DNA of 64,000 nt from Chrysaora quinquecirrha (GCA_014526335.1 JACTAT010000037.1:11534008-11598007), one strand, 5' to 3'; positions 46,011 through 57,211 are shown, counted from the stretch's first letter. Notes: generated by a model not told the origin, from the sequence alone. Program-made: numbers and translations.

Positions 46011-46735
46011 TTTTTCATTGTTCAATTAACTTTTGAAATCAGGAAATGGCATTTCTATTAAAGCGGAGAAAACTTCTACACAAAGCGAGAAATGCCATTT
46101 GGCCAAACGTACACGAAAACATCGACTATGATACCAGAATTACATGAAAAAAACGTGTTTATTTTTTTGAACATTAGAAACCAAAGACGTGCATGAAAAG
46201 AAAATGTCATTTGCCTCAGACGCGGAAGTCATGGCGAGGGTCACGGTCACGCACAGCAGGCGAACTTTCCTTGCACAATGCTTCTTTCAACAGCAGAGAG
46301 CAAATATCCGTGAAAGTAAAACAAAGCAATTATTTTCGTTTAGCTGCACAGAAAAGCAAAACCCCTCATTTGGGATCCAAAGCTGGCAAATTGATTTCAA
46401 CTTTTAATAATTTCGTAAGAAGACCTTGTAAGGAGACGAAAACATAAGAAATTGGAATAAATTTCGACGCGAGTTTGGTTTTAATAGGCGAGTGAAATGT
46501 GTTCATGCCGGGCGATTGTGTCAATTTGCAGCAGTGACGTAGATCAAAGAAAAAGGGTTAGCCCCATTACCCCAGCTTGTGGAGCAGATACGAGAAAGCG
46601 AAGTGGTTTTGGCTCGCCTTCTCCAGAGTCGGCAGCATCGTGCGAAAACTGCATCTCGAAAGGTTGCAGCTCCTCGGCAAACTCACGCGTACAAAATCGG
46701 TCGCATGGCAACCACCATTTTAATATAGAGAGATT
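46011..46735 (+). repeat. Post-satellite composite repeat, copy B
   Basis: Direct copy of 43861-44460 with ~90% identity by eye, truncated at TTTTAATATAGAGAG where the Gypsy-associated sequence begins (about 46736). Confidence 0.75.
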
Positions 46736-46783
46736 ATGACAACAAAACAGAACGATATGCAAAAACAAATGAGTTATAACTGT

Positions 46784-47800
46784 CTATTTCTTAGCGTTAA
46801 ATACTTCAAGCAACTTATCTGGTGCAAATTCTGAATCAATCCATTGAGTTAAGCCATTACTGAATTCAACGAAATACTTTGTTATCAATCTTTGTCCAGG
46901 AAGTCTTGTCCGCATCTTATCGTGAACTGCAACAATTTCATTAGGATTTCCATCAATTGTTTCTGCTTTCTTCACTTGTTCCAGATTAACTCTTTCGTTT
47001 GTACTCGTTTAGTCCCTCCAATTTTTATCAATGATATAACGTTATTTTCACCAATTAACTTTTCAACTTCGTATGGTCCCTTCCATAGCTGGTGAAACTT
47101 TTCGATGTTCCTTTCTTTATAATAAAATCACGAAGCCACGCCGCCAACATTTATATTAATCTTGCGAAGATTCTTATCATGATGTTTCTTCTGACGACTT
47201 TGTTCTTTTGATACTAATTCTTTAACTATTTCATAAGCTATTTGTCTTTCATTTTGTAAATTCTTTACTGGATCATCAGTGTAAAGTCTTGTAGGAGGTT
47301 TCATATTCAAAGGCGATGTTATTTCTCTCCCGAACATAAGATATGCTGGGGTATGTTGTGTCAACGAATGTTGCGTCGTCCTATATGCAAAAACTAAAGC
47401 GTCTTGATATTCGTCCCATGCAGATGGTTTCTTTGAAGCATATATCTTAACTCCTTGGAACAACGTACCATTCAAATGTCCATTTAATCCGTTTGTAGAG
47501 GGTCCAAAAGCACAGGTATAGATTTTCTTTACTCCCATTTGTTTACATAAAGATTTAACAAGCTCAGCGGTAAAATGACTTTCTCCATCAGACAACAATT
47601 CTTCCGGACAACCATACGTATGGATAAAATCTTGAACCTTTAAAGCAACAGTTTCTGCTTCTATATTATCAACAGAATATACAATGGGCCAGCGACTAAA
47701 ATGATCTACCATTACAAGCGCATAAGTATTTTCCTTTATCCGATTTTGGCAATTGTCCCACAAAATCCATCGCTATAATATCAAGTGGTTTAGACGTTAC
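46784..47800 (-). pseudogene. Gypsy element: integrase and C-terminal domain
   Basis: Minus strand. Near 47800-47760 the frame reads SKPLDIIAMDFVGQLPKS (first catalytic Asp). After a shift, 47763-47128 has YALVMVDHFSRWPIVYSVDN, EELLSDGESHFTAELV (second Asp) and FAYRTTQHSLTQHTPAYLMF. The third acidic position should sit in G-x-x-E-R-x-N, but the sequence is TNGLNGHLNGTL, so the Glu is replaced by Gly. 46975-46784 is a chromo-like tail (KYFVEFSNGLTQWIDSEFAP). H2C2 and most of RNase H are deleted upstream. Inactive. Confidence 0.85.
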
Positions 47801-47808
47801 AATAGACT

Positions 47809-48460
47809 TTAAAGGTGTCTTACCGGCAGGTTAAGGTGACTAGAATTTCGCACGAGAATCGAAAAATCAGGACATCTTAGTACCGGAGCTGACATCAAAC
47901 ATTGTTTTAGTTCTTGAAACGCATTTTCAGCTTCAATCGTCCACTGAAAAAGTCTTTTCTTCTTCGTGAGATCTACAAGTGGTTTGGAAATACTTGCATA
48001 AGCTTCAATAAATCTCCGATAATATGACGTAAGGCTAAGAAAACTTTTTATGTCCGTTTTATTCTGAGGAGTTGGAAACCCTCTGACAGCAAGCACTCTG
48101 AAACCTTGCCTGATGCAAGTCCTGCTTTTTCAATACGTTCCAATACCAAATCCTATCTTGTAAGATGTTCTTCAACATTTGGCGCGAAAATTATGACATC
48201 ATCAAGATAAACTAAACAATGAGTCCAATGTTAACCAGATAAAACGAGAGCCATTAACCGCTGAAAGTTAGCTGGACTGTTAGCTAGGCCATATGGCATG
48301 ACATTAAAAGCATAGTGGCCATTCTGAGTTGAAAAAGCTTTTTTTTCTTTGTCTGCTTCTCGGAGTGGTATCTGCCAAAAGCCGGACTGCCAATCAAGCG
48401 TCGTAAAAACTCTTGCATTGCCAAGTGCATCCAGCATTAGCTTTTTGTCAAGAACTAATA
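47809..48460 (-). pseudogene. Gypsy element: RT palm and start of RNase H
   Basis: 48497-48231 reads LGNARVFTTLDWQSGFWQIP and YAFNVMPYGLANSPANFQRL. The next frame has CLVYLDDVIIFAPNVEEHL with the catalytic YLDD at about 48205. 48096-47809 has RGFPTPQNKTDIKSFLSLTS and ENAFQELKQCLMSAPVLRCP, the RT thumb/RNase H junction. Frames shift twice. The fingers are missing because the inverted-repeat element starts at about 48461. Confidence 0.85.
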
Positions 48461-49870
48461 CGAGGCAAAATATCCCATTCAGACGGAGATTCGACAAATG
48501 TCTAATTTCTCATAGAAATTGGAATAAAAACTTAAAAATCCTTTTGGATATAATAGGGAGGCATGATTTATATCCCAAGAAAATCCATTTATTGCTTTAG
48601 TTTCATGTGAAAAACAGCCAGAATAATATTCAAATCTAGGTGACATCCAAGCGAGGCAATGTCCCATTCAGACGGAGACTCGAAAATGCCAATTTTCTCG
48701 TGAGCTGCTGGGCAGATTTTAAAAATTCTTGCAGAAGTTGAAAATTGAGTTTCCGGCGATGATATATATCCAAAAATAAGTTAATTTCTTGTACTTTCCA
48801 GGACAGAAAAGGCCAGAAGAAGATTCATGCAACTTAGGCCACAACGTCGTTTGATATCGAGATTTTATGCAAATTATGTAGCAGAAGAAGGTGAATCAAA
48901 ATAAAATAGCTCAAGTCTCGTGATCAAATCAAATGCGGAGGTTTGCGTCTTTGGTGCACCGGTTTTACAAAAATGCAATCAAATGCAACTGCTTTATCTG
49001 ACTGATGATACACTGATTTTTGATTAGAAACTTTGCTCTTTACCATATTGTGCGTTTTCATAACTTTGGCTCTAAATGAAAATGGATGACATTGATACAA
49101 ACTGATTTTTAACATAAAGAAACAAATATTTTGGGCGTTTTCTCCTCAATTTTTACAAATAACTTTTGGCGATTTCAAATTTTTAATTGTTCATGAGTAA
49201 GAAATAGTGCACGCTACTGCTGTCGATGCGCTGTTGTCGTAAAAAGAGAAGTAAAGAACAAAATAGCAACAAAAATCTAGAACAGTTCTCATTACTTCCA
49301 GTAACGGCCTTTATCTGCAGCCAAAGGTTAGCACATTCATTTCACTTTGCGGGGTAGTGTAAAGTACAGAGTAGCGTGTAAAAACTTAGTGCTTTTCAAT
49401 GGAATTTAATTTGCATATTTAGAACAACAACTAATTTGCATAAAATCTCGTTATGGAACCTTTGATGTAACGACGTTTTGGCCTAAGTTCGGCGAATCTT
49501 ATTCTGGCAGTTTACGTTCTGGTTTACATAAAAAATAAATACATTTTTAGATATATATGATCGGCAAACGCTCAATTTTGAAGTTCTGCAATAATTTTAG
49601 AAATCTGCTTTGCGGTTCTCGAGAAAATCGGCATTTTCGAATCTCCGTCTGAGATGGACATTGCCTCGCTTGGATGTGGCCTAAATTTGAACATTATTTC
49701 GGCTATTTTTTATAAGAACACGGAGAAATAAATGAACTTTCTTTGACAAAAAACATATATATCATACTGTCCTATTATATCCAAAAGGATTTTTAACATT
49801 TCTTCAAAATTTACCGAGAAAATTGTAATTTTTCGAATCTCCGTCTAAGACATTTGAATCCCATTCTCAT
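48461..49870. mobile_element. 1.4-kb inverted-repeat element nested in the Gypsy copy
   Basis: Arms of about 330-400 bp (48461-48800 and 49550-49870) are inverted copies. Each arm is itself two copies of a ~185-bp unit beginning GAGGCAATGTCCCATTCAGA then CGGAGATTCGAAAATG. The motif CAGACGGAGATTCG therefore occurs four times, two per orientation. The centre (about 48800-49550) has no recognisable gene. It separates Gypsy gag from RT. Target duplication not resolved. Confidence 0.75.
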
Positions 49871-50240
49871 TCTGCAGTTTCAATCTCATTCTCCTTCCAG
49901 CTGGGCTCTGGTGAAAGAATCTTTGAGTTGATCTTTCAACTCCTCGAGGTCATTTCGAACCACCTGGCGGAATCTCCAGAAAATACGTCCTGCTCTCCTG
50001 GTAAGATACGCTGGCTGGTATCATGGTTAGCTGCTGCTGTGGGGTCCAGTTGTTTGCGTTTGCAGCGATGTACCACCGGATCAACCATTCTGGAATGTCT
50101 TCTTCTTCTTTCCCAGAAAATGGTTTTATATCGACAATCGTTTTTCTCGGTCGGACTACTTCTCTTTCTTGATTGATTGCTTCGTTATTTACTTGCAAGG
50201 CCATTTTCTTCTTGTTTGTGTTTCTGAGTTTTTGAACCAC
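49871..50240 (-). pseudogene. Gypsy element: gag N-terminal fragment
   Basis: Minus strand ATG at about 50204 (MALQVNNEAINQEREVVRPR), then VDIKPFSGKEEEDIPEWLIR and NNWTPQQQLTMIPA, the usual Gypsy gag opening (F-x-G-x-x-E-D-x-x-x-W). The frame is lost after about 49950. The zinc knuckle and protease are deleted at the inverted-repeat insertion. Confidence 0.75.
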
Positions 50241-50296
50241 AACTTATTTCGAAATTGTTTAGATCGTTAAGTCTTTCTCTTAATTCAATTTCCCGC

Positions 50297-50314
50297 TCCT
50301 GCCACCATTTAAGT
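50297..50314 (-). promoter_or_regulatory. Candidate primer binding site of the Gypsy element
   Basis: On the minus strand the base run after the LTR end is ACTTAAA then TGGTGGCAGGAGCGGG. A TGG-starting site 0-8 bp from the LTR is where a tRNA primer would bind; the tRNA is not identified. Confidence 0.4.
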
Positions 50315-50693
50315 TGTCACAGACCTCAGAGACTAGCCACAAGAAGATGCAAAGCTTTAACCGTATATACTAGAAATATTACTCAGGCTATACACCAGGA
50401 CCAGCCTCTAGGTATTCAACCTAACCAAGTTTCTTCCTCCAACTACGAAATACGGCTGTCTTAATATATCAAAGCAAATCTAAAAATATTACATCACGAA
50501 ATCAGAAAATTAGGTAAGCTACTAAATAAAGAATCAAAATATGCATTGCTGCATACAAGAATATGCTTGAAAGTTCTAGCCAACTACGCAACAGGGGAAT
50601 CCCGTATTACCTACAACGAAGTAATTATCAAAACATACCAATTACGTAATGACTAAATAATATAATAGTGGCGGTCATAGACATATCGTGACA
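50315..50693 (-). mobile_element. 5' LTR of the Gypsy element (379 bp)
   Basis: Begins TGTCACAG and ends TCGTGACA in plus-strand reading, so the ends are TG...CA with a TGTCAC/GTGACA short inverted repeat. It sits just before the gag start on the minus strand. The matching 3' LTR is absent at 46.7 kb, so the element is truncated there. Confidence 0.65.
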
Positions 50694-51190
50694 AAGAACA
50701 GATTGAATAGTAATAGAAATGGCCTGAAATGATAAGGAAGGGCCTAAACTAAAGAATGTCTAACTTACTACAAGGTGATGATTTGCCAAGGATTAGGATA
50801 CGATTTGTGAGGAGTAGTTGAGGATAAGTGAAGAATTAGTAAGAATTAGTCAGGATAAGCTAATGATTTGAAAGAATTCGATTGCCTGGGGATTAGTAAA
50901 GTTAACTCGTTAGGCACAATCACTGAATTTATTACCAAGTTCTCATGAATTTGCATGGAGCAGGCAGTTAGTAAGTAAAAAATGTGTTTACGCTCCACAT
51001 TTCAGATGTTTTAGAGGTACTTAAGAAACATTTTAAGTAGCTTAATTGTTTAAGAATGAATTATTATCAATATGATCATTGTGATTTCATTTCAAAGTTT
51101 AAATTTAACTGATTAGAGAGAAAAGGCCACGAACTGCAAACTGTACCGTGGGATCTTTCGATTGTTGCGGCCAAAAGAATAAAATAAAGC
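50694..51190. other. Non-coding spacer
   Basis: No gene or repeat recognised. AAGAATTAGTAAGAATTAGT-type local duplications occur at about 50830-50850. Confidence 0.4.
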
Positions 51191-51196
51191 AGTAAG

Positions 51197-51730
51197 GCAG
51201 TAAAGTGACGAGAAGACGAAGCAAAAAAGACTAGACTTTTAAATACTAATATTTCGTCCCGGCATTCAGGCTTCATCAGAGTAATGAATGAATCAAGAGA
51301 TTTTACAGAAATTCAAATCCGGTGGTTGATTGTGATTGGTGGAGCTCAGTGGGTGGCGTGCAGGTGACGCTATAGTGGATGTCGTTGCAGGGAGAAATGA
51401 AATGAGGTCGACAGGTAAGCACAGGATGAGATGAAATGCGAAGGAATTAAATAAAATAGATATGAACTGGTTCGGACCGAGAGTATGTTATGGATATGAG
51501 TAATTAATCATGATTGATATAGTTAGCTGTTAACAAAAATATGTAAAGAAAACTAGGTTAGCGGTCTGTAGTTCTGTTAAGTCCGTTAGATGCAAGAGAG
51601 TTAGCTGGGCCAATGAAGTATTGTTCTTTGGCTCGTCTAACACTCTCTCGTTTGTCCTGTATTTGTAGTATAGGCGTAACTTGTAAATCGTGTTATGTGT
51701 GTCCAGGCTGACTGAAGTGTTCTAAAATCA
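51197..51730 (-). pseudogene. PLE-2 inverted 3' end: GIY-YIG C-terminus and 3' UTR
   Basis: The minus strand near 51730-51555 reads HDLQVTPILQIQDKRESVRR and AKEQYFIGPANSLASNGLN, then a stop. This is the C-terminal part of a PLE GIY-YIG nuclease (DLxVxxIxQ...R...EQxWI). The rest is 3' UTR with a hammerhead-like motif. It is oriented opposite to the adjacent RT fragment that starts at 51735, i.e. an inverted pseudo-LTR at the 5' side, as in the other two PLEs here. Confidence 0.7.
51244..51283 (-). ncRNA. Decayed hammerhead ribozyme motif of PLE-2
   Basis: The minus strand has TACT (stem I), CTGATGA, AG-CCTG-AATGC-CGGG-AC (stem II with one G-T pair), GAAA, then TATT and AGTA closing a 4-bp stem I. 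The core boxes are intact, but stem III is almost absent, so activity is doubtful. Confidence 0.5.
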
Positions 51731-51734
51731 CACG

Positions 51735-51908
51735 GGACCGCTATGGGCACAAGAATGGCACCTCAATATGCTAATTTTATCTATGGAGGCGTTTGAATCT
51801 AACGCCCTAGAGAATGCATCATGCAAACCTCTTGTGTGGTGGCGGTTCATTTTTATTAATTCGACACATGGGCAAGACAAACTTCAAGAATTCATTCAAA
51901 CACACAAG
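51735..51908 (+). pseudogene. PLE-2 reverse transcriptase, 5' piece
   Basis: Plus-strand codons read GTAMGTRMAPQYANF (PLE RT motif 4), then KPLVWWRFI, where RYIDDIF would begin, and THGQDKLQEFIQT. The catalytic YIDD itself is lost in a small deletion. The frame is cut at about 51908 by the foldback element. The 3' piece resumes at about 54730. Confidence 0.75.
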
Positions 51909-52061
51909 ACGGGGGTTTTGGGGGTATTCAAACCGGCATACCGGAAAACCGGGACGTGGGACCCCTAGGTGGGACCCCGGGGCGGGGGAACCTTAAGGTG
52001 GGACCCCGGGACGGGGGACCCCTAATGTGGGACCCCGGGACGGGGGACCCCTATGTGTAAT

Positions 52062-52297
52062 GGACCCCTATGTGTACTACTTATTTATTAAGAGACACTT
52101 GAGAAAGACGAAATGTGTTGTGCGTACACATTATAATTCATAACACTAACAACTAAGAAGAAGAACTCCCAAATTACATAGATTACATGATTTATATACT
52201 AAGGATTACAATGATTGATAGCTGTCATAAGAAGATATGATTGACATATGATCACGTGATTTACGGATACGAGGCTGTAGCTAATCCTGTTACATAG
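52062..52297 (+). other. Insert in the left minisatellite arm
   Basis: About 236 bp of AT-rich sequence (TGTACTACTTATTTATTAAG ... AATCCTGTTACA) interrupts the left GC-rich array and has no mirror in the right arm. The TG...CA ends suggest a solo LTR, but flanking 5-bp words do not match. Confidence 0.35.
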
Positions 52298-53105
52298 GTG
52301 GGGGACCCCTGAGGTGGGACCCCGGGATTGGGGACCCCTAAGATGGGACCCCGGGACGGGGGATGCCTAAGGTGGGACCTTGGGACAGGGGACCCCTAGG
52401 TTGGCTCGGGGCTTTTTCTTGAATTCGAAAACAAGTTCTCACAATTCCATCGACAAAGGTTTAACAAAGTTAATCCAGACGAATGGGAAAGATGTTGCTT
52501 TTAAGAGGGGATATTCAACATAACACAACAAGTTTTCATCATCTACTACAGTATATGCTACAAACATATAACTGTGTCCTTCTAACAAAAGGAGTGTTTT
52601 AGTACATTGCTCTCAAACATATAGTAGGATTCCTATAGTTTTAGCACAATAAGTATGGTTAACAGTTGTTGCATAGTTCTCAACTTTAAAATTGACATTT
52701 CGTGAATCTCGTTTGTTTCCCCAGCACAGTCGAGTTAGTTAAATATGTTGTATCATGTTCTCAGCATTCTCAGCAGTCAAAATCAAAACATGGAAACTTT
52801 CTGGAATTGACCCTTAAGTATAATACTTTCTGGGGATTATTTTAAGATTAATATTTAAACAAACCACATCTGTAAAATAGAATGCTGAATCTATCAACGG
52901 AAATAGTTTGTTAGGTTTTTTACATCGTTTCCTTATTGAAGAGTTTTTCAATTTTAACGAAAACGGTATATAGTAGGATTCCTATAGTTTTATATATATA
53001 TTGATATATATTGATTAGGAATGAGTATTTTTTACCATCAGAAAGATTCTGTGCATAGAAAGCGAAAAAGGCAAAATGGTTAGGGATAGCGAATGTTAAA
53101 ATGTT

Positions 53106-53354
53106 TTGGGGGTTTTAATTAGCGCGGGGAGGGGTTTTGGCTCTGAAAGTATTGCGCAAGTTTCAAGAGGAATGCAAAATCAGTTGAACTTAGCCAATAT
53201 TAGAGTAATTGGTGGTTTAACTTGTCTTGAGTCAACTATAGTCGAGTTTTTTCCTTGCTGTTTTTGTTACTCGATGTTCAGTGCATATGTTTCATGCTAC
53301 TCGTTAGAAGCACGACATGCACACAGCAAAATTTGCAAAACTGATCTTAACTGA
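53106..53354 (+). other. 82-codon open frame in the foldback element, unrecognised
   Basis: Reads GVLISAGRGFGSESIAQVSR onward. No domain is recognised and no splice or start context supports it. Listed only because it is the longest frame in the element's centre. Confidence 0.15.
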
Positions 53355-54444
53355 CTAAAAGGATCGTAATCCGAATCTAATAATATCTAGTAATTTGAGC
53401 CGGCTTTTCATGTAGAAATCTGTAGAGACAAAACTGGTCAAGTTTAGAATTCATATTGCTTGAAAATAATTGGGTTTTTCTAACAGTGATGCTAACGATT
53501 CTATTAATGAGTTAATTATATGTCTCCCACTTAAAGCTGGAACGCCTCTTTTGGCTACCTGTCAGGTGGGTCAGAAGATAGGTCCTCTGTTTGAATATAA
53601 AATGCAAAAAGCAAAGTCTTTCACCTACTAACCAAAAGAGGAGAACTTTCATTGGCTAAAATATTTCTATGATTATACTTCTGTGAAAGACAAATAGATA
53701 GCCTTAGCAATGATGAAAAATCCTGCTAATTCACTATCTGTTGGGACGGACGGCACAGGCAGAGTAAATCGCAGAAAAAGGAGTCATAGACTATGTTATC
53801 AATATTTAGGAAAGCTTGTATTTCGGTAATAATTATAGTTTCTTAACAAAGCAGTACATGTGAAGCTTTTTCAACTTGCATGCTTTTTCAACTAGAAGAA
53901 GTTTCAAGTTTAACTTCATTCTGTCATCATACGTGGACAAAAATACACAGTATTCAAAAATGAATGCTGAAACGACACAGAACTTGCAATTAAAGAATTG
54001 CCAATACTAGGATTAGCCTCTATCATCGAAATATAAACAGAGAAAAAAAGTTAACTATTTCTTATAGTTCATATTTGATGTTGATGACAGTGGACATCTT
54101 TTTTTTGTTAGAAGGACACAGTTAAATGTTTGTAGCTTATACTGTAGTAGATGATGAAAACTTGTTGTGTTATGTTGAATATCCCCTCTTAAAAGCAACA
54201 TCTTTCCCTTTCTTCTGGATTAACTTTGTTAAACTTTTGTCGATGGTATTGTGAGAATTTGTTTTCGAATTCAAAATAAAGCCCCGAGCCAACCTAGGGG
54301 TCTCCTGTCCCAAGGTCCCACCTTAAGGGTCCCCGTTCCGGGGTCCCACCTTAGGGGTCCCACGTCCTGGGGTCCCACCTAGGGGTCCCTCGTCCCTAGA
54401 TCCCACCTAGGGGTCCCACGTCCCGGTTTTCCGGTATGCGATTA

Positions 54445-54730
54445 AAACCCGAAAATTCCGGAAGAGAATTGGGACCAACCCGAAAACCTGGATGACCTTA
54501 ATTTCAACAAATTTCAAGAATTTTTTCCACATTGATGTCCTTTGTAAGGTTTAAAACCCGAAAAGCCGCATTTCTTTACAGGTTTCTACTACAATATTCA
54601 AGACCCGAGCTAGAAAATTGGCAAACCCGTTGCCCGCTAAATATACTAGACCCGAAAATCCGCACGATTTTTTGGAAAAACCCGAAAACCCGAGTTCAAA
54701 ATCGGCCCAACCCACAAAGCGAAATCTCCC
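54445..54730 (+). repeat. Degenerate AAACCCGAAAA repeats
   Basis: The phrase AAAACCCGAAAANCC recurs about seven times between the foldback end and the resumed PLE frame. A single related word (GGGGGTTTTGGGGG) lies at the left side (51911), so this may be an outer part of the insertion. Confidence 0.5.
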
Positions 54731-55466
54731 CAACATCTATAAACTTCCTAGACGTCACGGTCAACCTAAATCAAGATAACAGCATCTCCACTGACCTCTA
54801 TATCAAGCAAACTGACACACACCAATACCTCCTTAACACTTCAGCACACCCGAAACACACTAAACAATCCATCTCATACAGTCTTGCCCTGCGACTGAGA
54901 CGTATTTGTTCTGACGACACTACATTTAAGAGACGAACAGACGAACTAATGACATACCTTACAAACAGAGGTTATAGACAGAAACACGTAAAACATGAAA
55001 TACATAAAGCTACTAAGACTTCACGAATGGACGGCCTCAAAACAATACAGAAACAACATAACGACAGGACACCATTTGTGGTCACGAACCTGCCTAGCCT
55101 ACCACAACTGAGTCACATATTGAGACAAAATTACAGCAGCTTAAAAACTCTGACACTTGCAAGGAAGCTTTCAGACAGCCACCTCTACTTAGCCACCGCA
55201 GACAAAAAACCCAAGGGATTATTTATCATGTGCGAGCAGAACTAAAAACTGCAAGCACGGATAAGCCCGAAGGTGTGACGAAATGCAACTCGACACGGGA
55301 CTGCATCACTTGCAAACACATAAGCAACGGTACTACAACTTCTGCATTTACCAATATCGACAAGATCATACGAATACGACAAAGATTTTACTGCAAAACT
55401 ACTAACGTCATCTACATGCTACACTGCAGAACGAGCGGCAGCGCAGTGCAGCGCAGAAGCGTTGGA
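54730..55466 (+). pseudogene. PLE-2 RT C-terminus and start of the nuclease domain
   Basis: The plus strand reads SINFLDVTVNLNQDNSISTD and YIKQTDTHQYLLNTSAHPKH, YSLALRLRRICSDDTTFKRR and LTNRGYRQKHVKHEIHKATK, the canonical region after YIDD in Penelope RTs. After a frame overlap at about 55230-55245 it continues with the zinc-finger-like linker (CNSTRDCITCKHI) and FYCKTTNVIYMLHC, which precedes GIY-YIG. The GIY-YIG core is absent; sequence diverges at about 55466. The frame start at 54532 is not part of the gene. Confidence 0.85.
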
Positions 55467-55469
55467 TGA

Positions 55470-57160
55470 TACTCGATTATCGAGCCTTTTGTTATGTGCT
55501 GCTTGTTGCAGCACCTAGATTGCCTTTTCATGTTCTATGCTCCTTGCGAATTTACTTTTTGGATCGATTGCTTTTACAATGTGTTTGCCGGACTGTATTC
55601 TGTCAATTTTGCCATTGGTTGGTGGTTTGGTGGAGCAGAACCCTTCGAGTTCTTTTGGTGGGAAAAACAGGTTTTTCTTGATCAAACCTAACCATCCGGC
55701 TGCAATTTGGATTACTTGCTATTAGGCCTGTGTACATTTGCCCAACTTGCTTCTATGATGACAGAACATAGGCCACCATGCTAAATTGTTATGTTAGACG
55801 TAAGGCTCAACAGCTCTGAGGGGAATGGCCAAAATTAGCGATGGTTCGGAATTGCAAAAGACCAAGGTTTAATATGCTGTAAACTTTGTTAGTAGTCATT
55901 ATTGATCGTTCTATTTTGTCGCTAAGTGTTAATGTGTTTGTTCTTCTTCATAAATTCATAAATCCTGAACCATCGTGTGATGGTATCCGCGTTATTGCTG
56001 TCATTATACCAAAGCCTTCTTCATTTTCTTTAAGCCCTGGAGGGGCAATGTTGAGTGATAAAAAAATTAGAATTTTACTGGTAGATGCTGTTGTAAAACC
56101 TGCGTGTTTTGTTATGATGTTTTTTCAGCAGGAAGGAAGGTGCTGCTGACTTGACTTGAAACAGAAATTTATTACGCAAAATATGAAATATTGACAATTT
56201 GTCATCATTCGTTGAGCAACTGTTTTGTCTAAATTTCAGTTTATATTCAAGGGAATTCGATATATTTTCTTGACTCAGCTTGCAAGTTAAAGGCTTATAA
56301 CCCAATAACTTTTGACATTTAAAATCCAACAGAAATACTTTAATTCCCTCTTTTTCCCGACATCTTCGTCTTCGCATATTGAACATTCCCTTTCTCGCCG
56401 CTTGCTCCGTGGCTTTTGCATAGACCTTTCTGTTTTAGAATCTTGTTAAACCGGTTTCAAGAAACATCCAATCATATCGATGCATGTCGGTCAAAAGCCG
56501 TCAAGCCTGTTTAACGACGAAAAATTCCAAAAATGCGTTCTTTTGAGATTTGAAGTCACTGTCAGCCTCGTTTACGTGCGGCCAGCTATAACAGCTCCGC
56601 TTCGGTGCGGGCAAAAATAGAAGGAATGAAAGTTCTCACACAACCCAAAACCAGAAACTGTTTTTGATTCGCTCATGCATCTCGGCTCCATTGCTCCAAA
56701 TTCCTGCTAACGCATATCAAAATGCTCCTCAATCATCGGACTAAAATCCCAAATAATTATTTCAACTTCAGATATCATTATCAATTAATATTTTCCCCTT
56801 TCCCCTATTTTCCCCTAAGAAATTTACTAGAAGTTGTATAAAATCTAGGACTAATGATCAAGGTATTAAATTGTACAATTTTTAAAGGTCAAATTCAATA
56901 TCAAATCATCAAAACCATCAACAACAAAAACAGCTTTATAGAATGTCCTAATTTCCTAAATTCCTTTCTAAAATATGAACAGGAAAAGATGTGTATATGA
57001 AATTCACTAAAACATTATTGTTCTACAACTTTAAATTTAGAAAACTCATTACTATACAATACAGGATTATTGATAGTACAAGTGCTACCTGGCCAGCAAA
57101 CTCAAAAAAGATACTGAGAGGTTTGTAGATGCCGTTAAAAGAAAGCACTTAAACTCTCCA
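55470..57160. other. Non-coding region, no gene supported
   Basis: Three overlapping short frames at 55466-55725 are aromatic-rich and unrecognised. The rest is AT-rich with no domain. An AG-rich microsatellite follows at 57165. Confidence 0.4.
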
Positions 57161-57164
57161 AGAG

Positions 57165-57200
57165 AGTGAACAGAGAGGGGAGAGAGAGAGAAAGAAAAAA
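57165..57200 (+). repeat. GA-rich microsatellite
   Basis: GAGAGTGAACAGAGAGGGGA then GAGAGAGAGAAAGAAAAAAA. It lies just beyond the sirtuin stop codon. Confidence 0.8.
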
Positions 57201-57211
57201 ATAATTAAGAA

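Larger units (their letters stand above)
51937..54438. mobile_element. 2.5-kb foldback element with GC-rich minisatellite arms
   Basis: Outer ends CATACCGGAAAACCGGGACG (51937) and its mirror ending GGTATG (54438). Each arm continues as a tandem array of a ~27-bp GC-rich unit (GGTGGGACCCCGGGACGGGG plus GACCCCTA), then a unique inverted segment: 52405-52600 mirrors 54085-54296, sharing GGATATTCAACATAACACAA and AGTTTTCATCATCTACTACA. The centre (52.6-54.08 kb) is AT-rich with no recognised transposase. A 23-bp word (TATAGTAGGATTCCTATAG) occurs twice at about 52620 and 52970. It sits inside PLE-2. Confidence 0.8.

Noticed and set aside
43250..46029. Several plus-strand frames of 70-137 codons in the satellite blocks
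   Set aside because: They follow the satellite periodicity, carry no domain and break wherever the unit length shifts.
52062..52297. Solo LTR inside the foldback arm as a firm call
   Set aside because: TG...CA ends are present, but the flanking words differ (CTATG versus TAGGT).
54532..54730. N-terminal extension of the PLE-2 frame
   Set aside because: This part translates the AAACCCGAAAA repeats; homology to PLE RT starts only at about SINFLDV.
55466..55725. Three overlapping frames as an unknown membrane protein
   Set aside because: Open in all three frames by low stop density, no start context, no domain, and adjacent to a truncated PLE.
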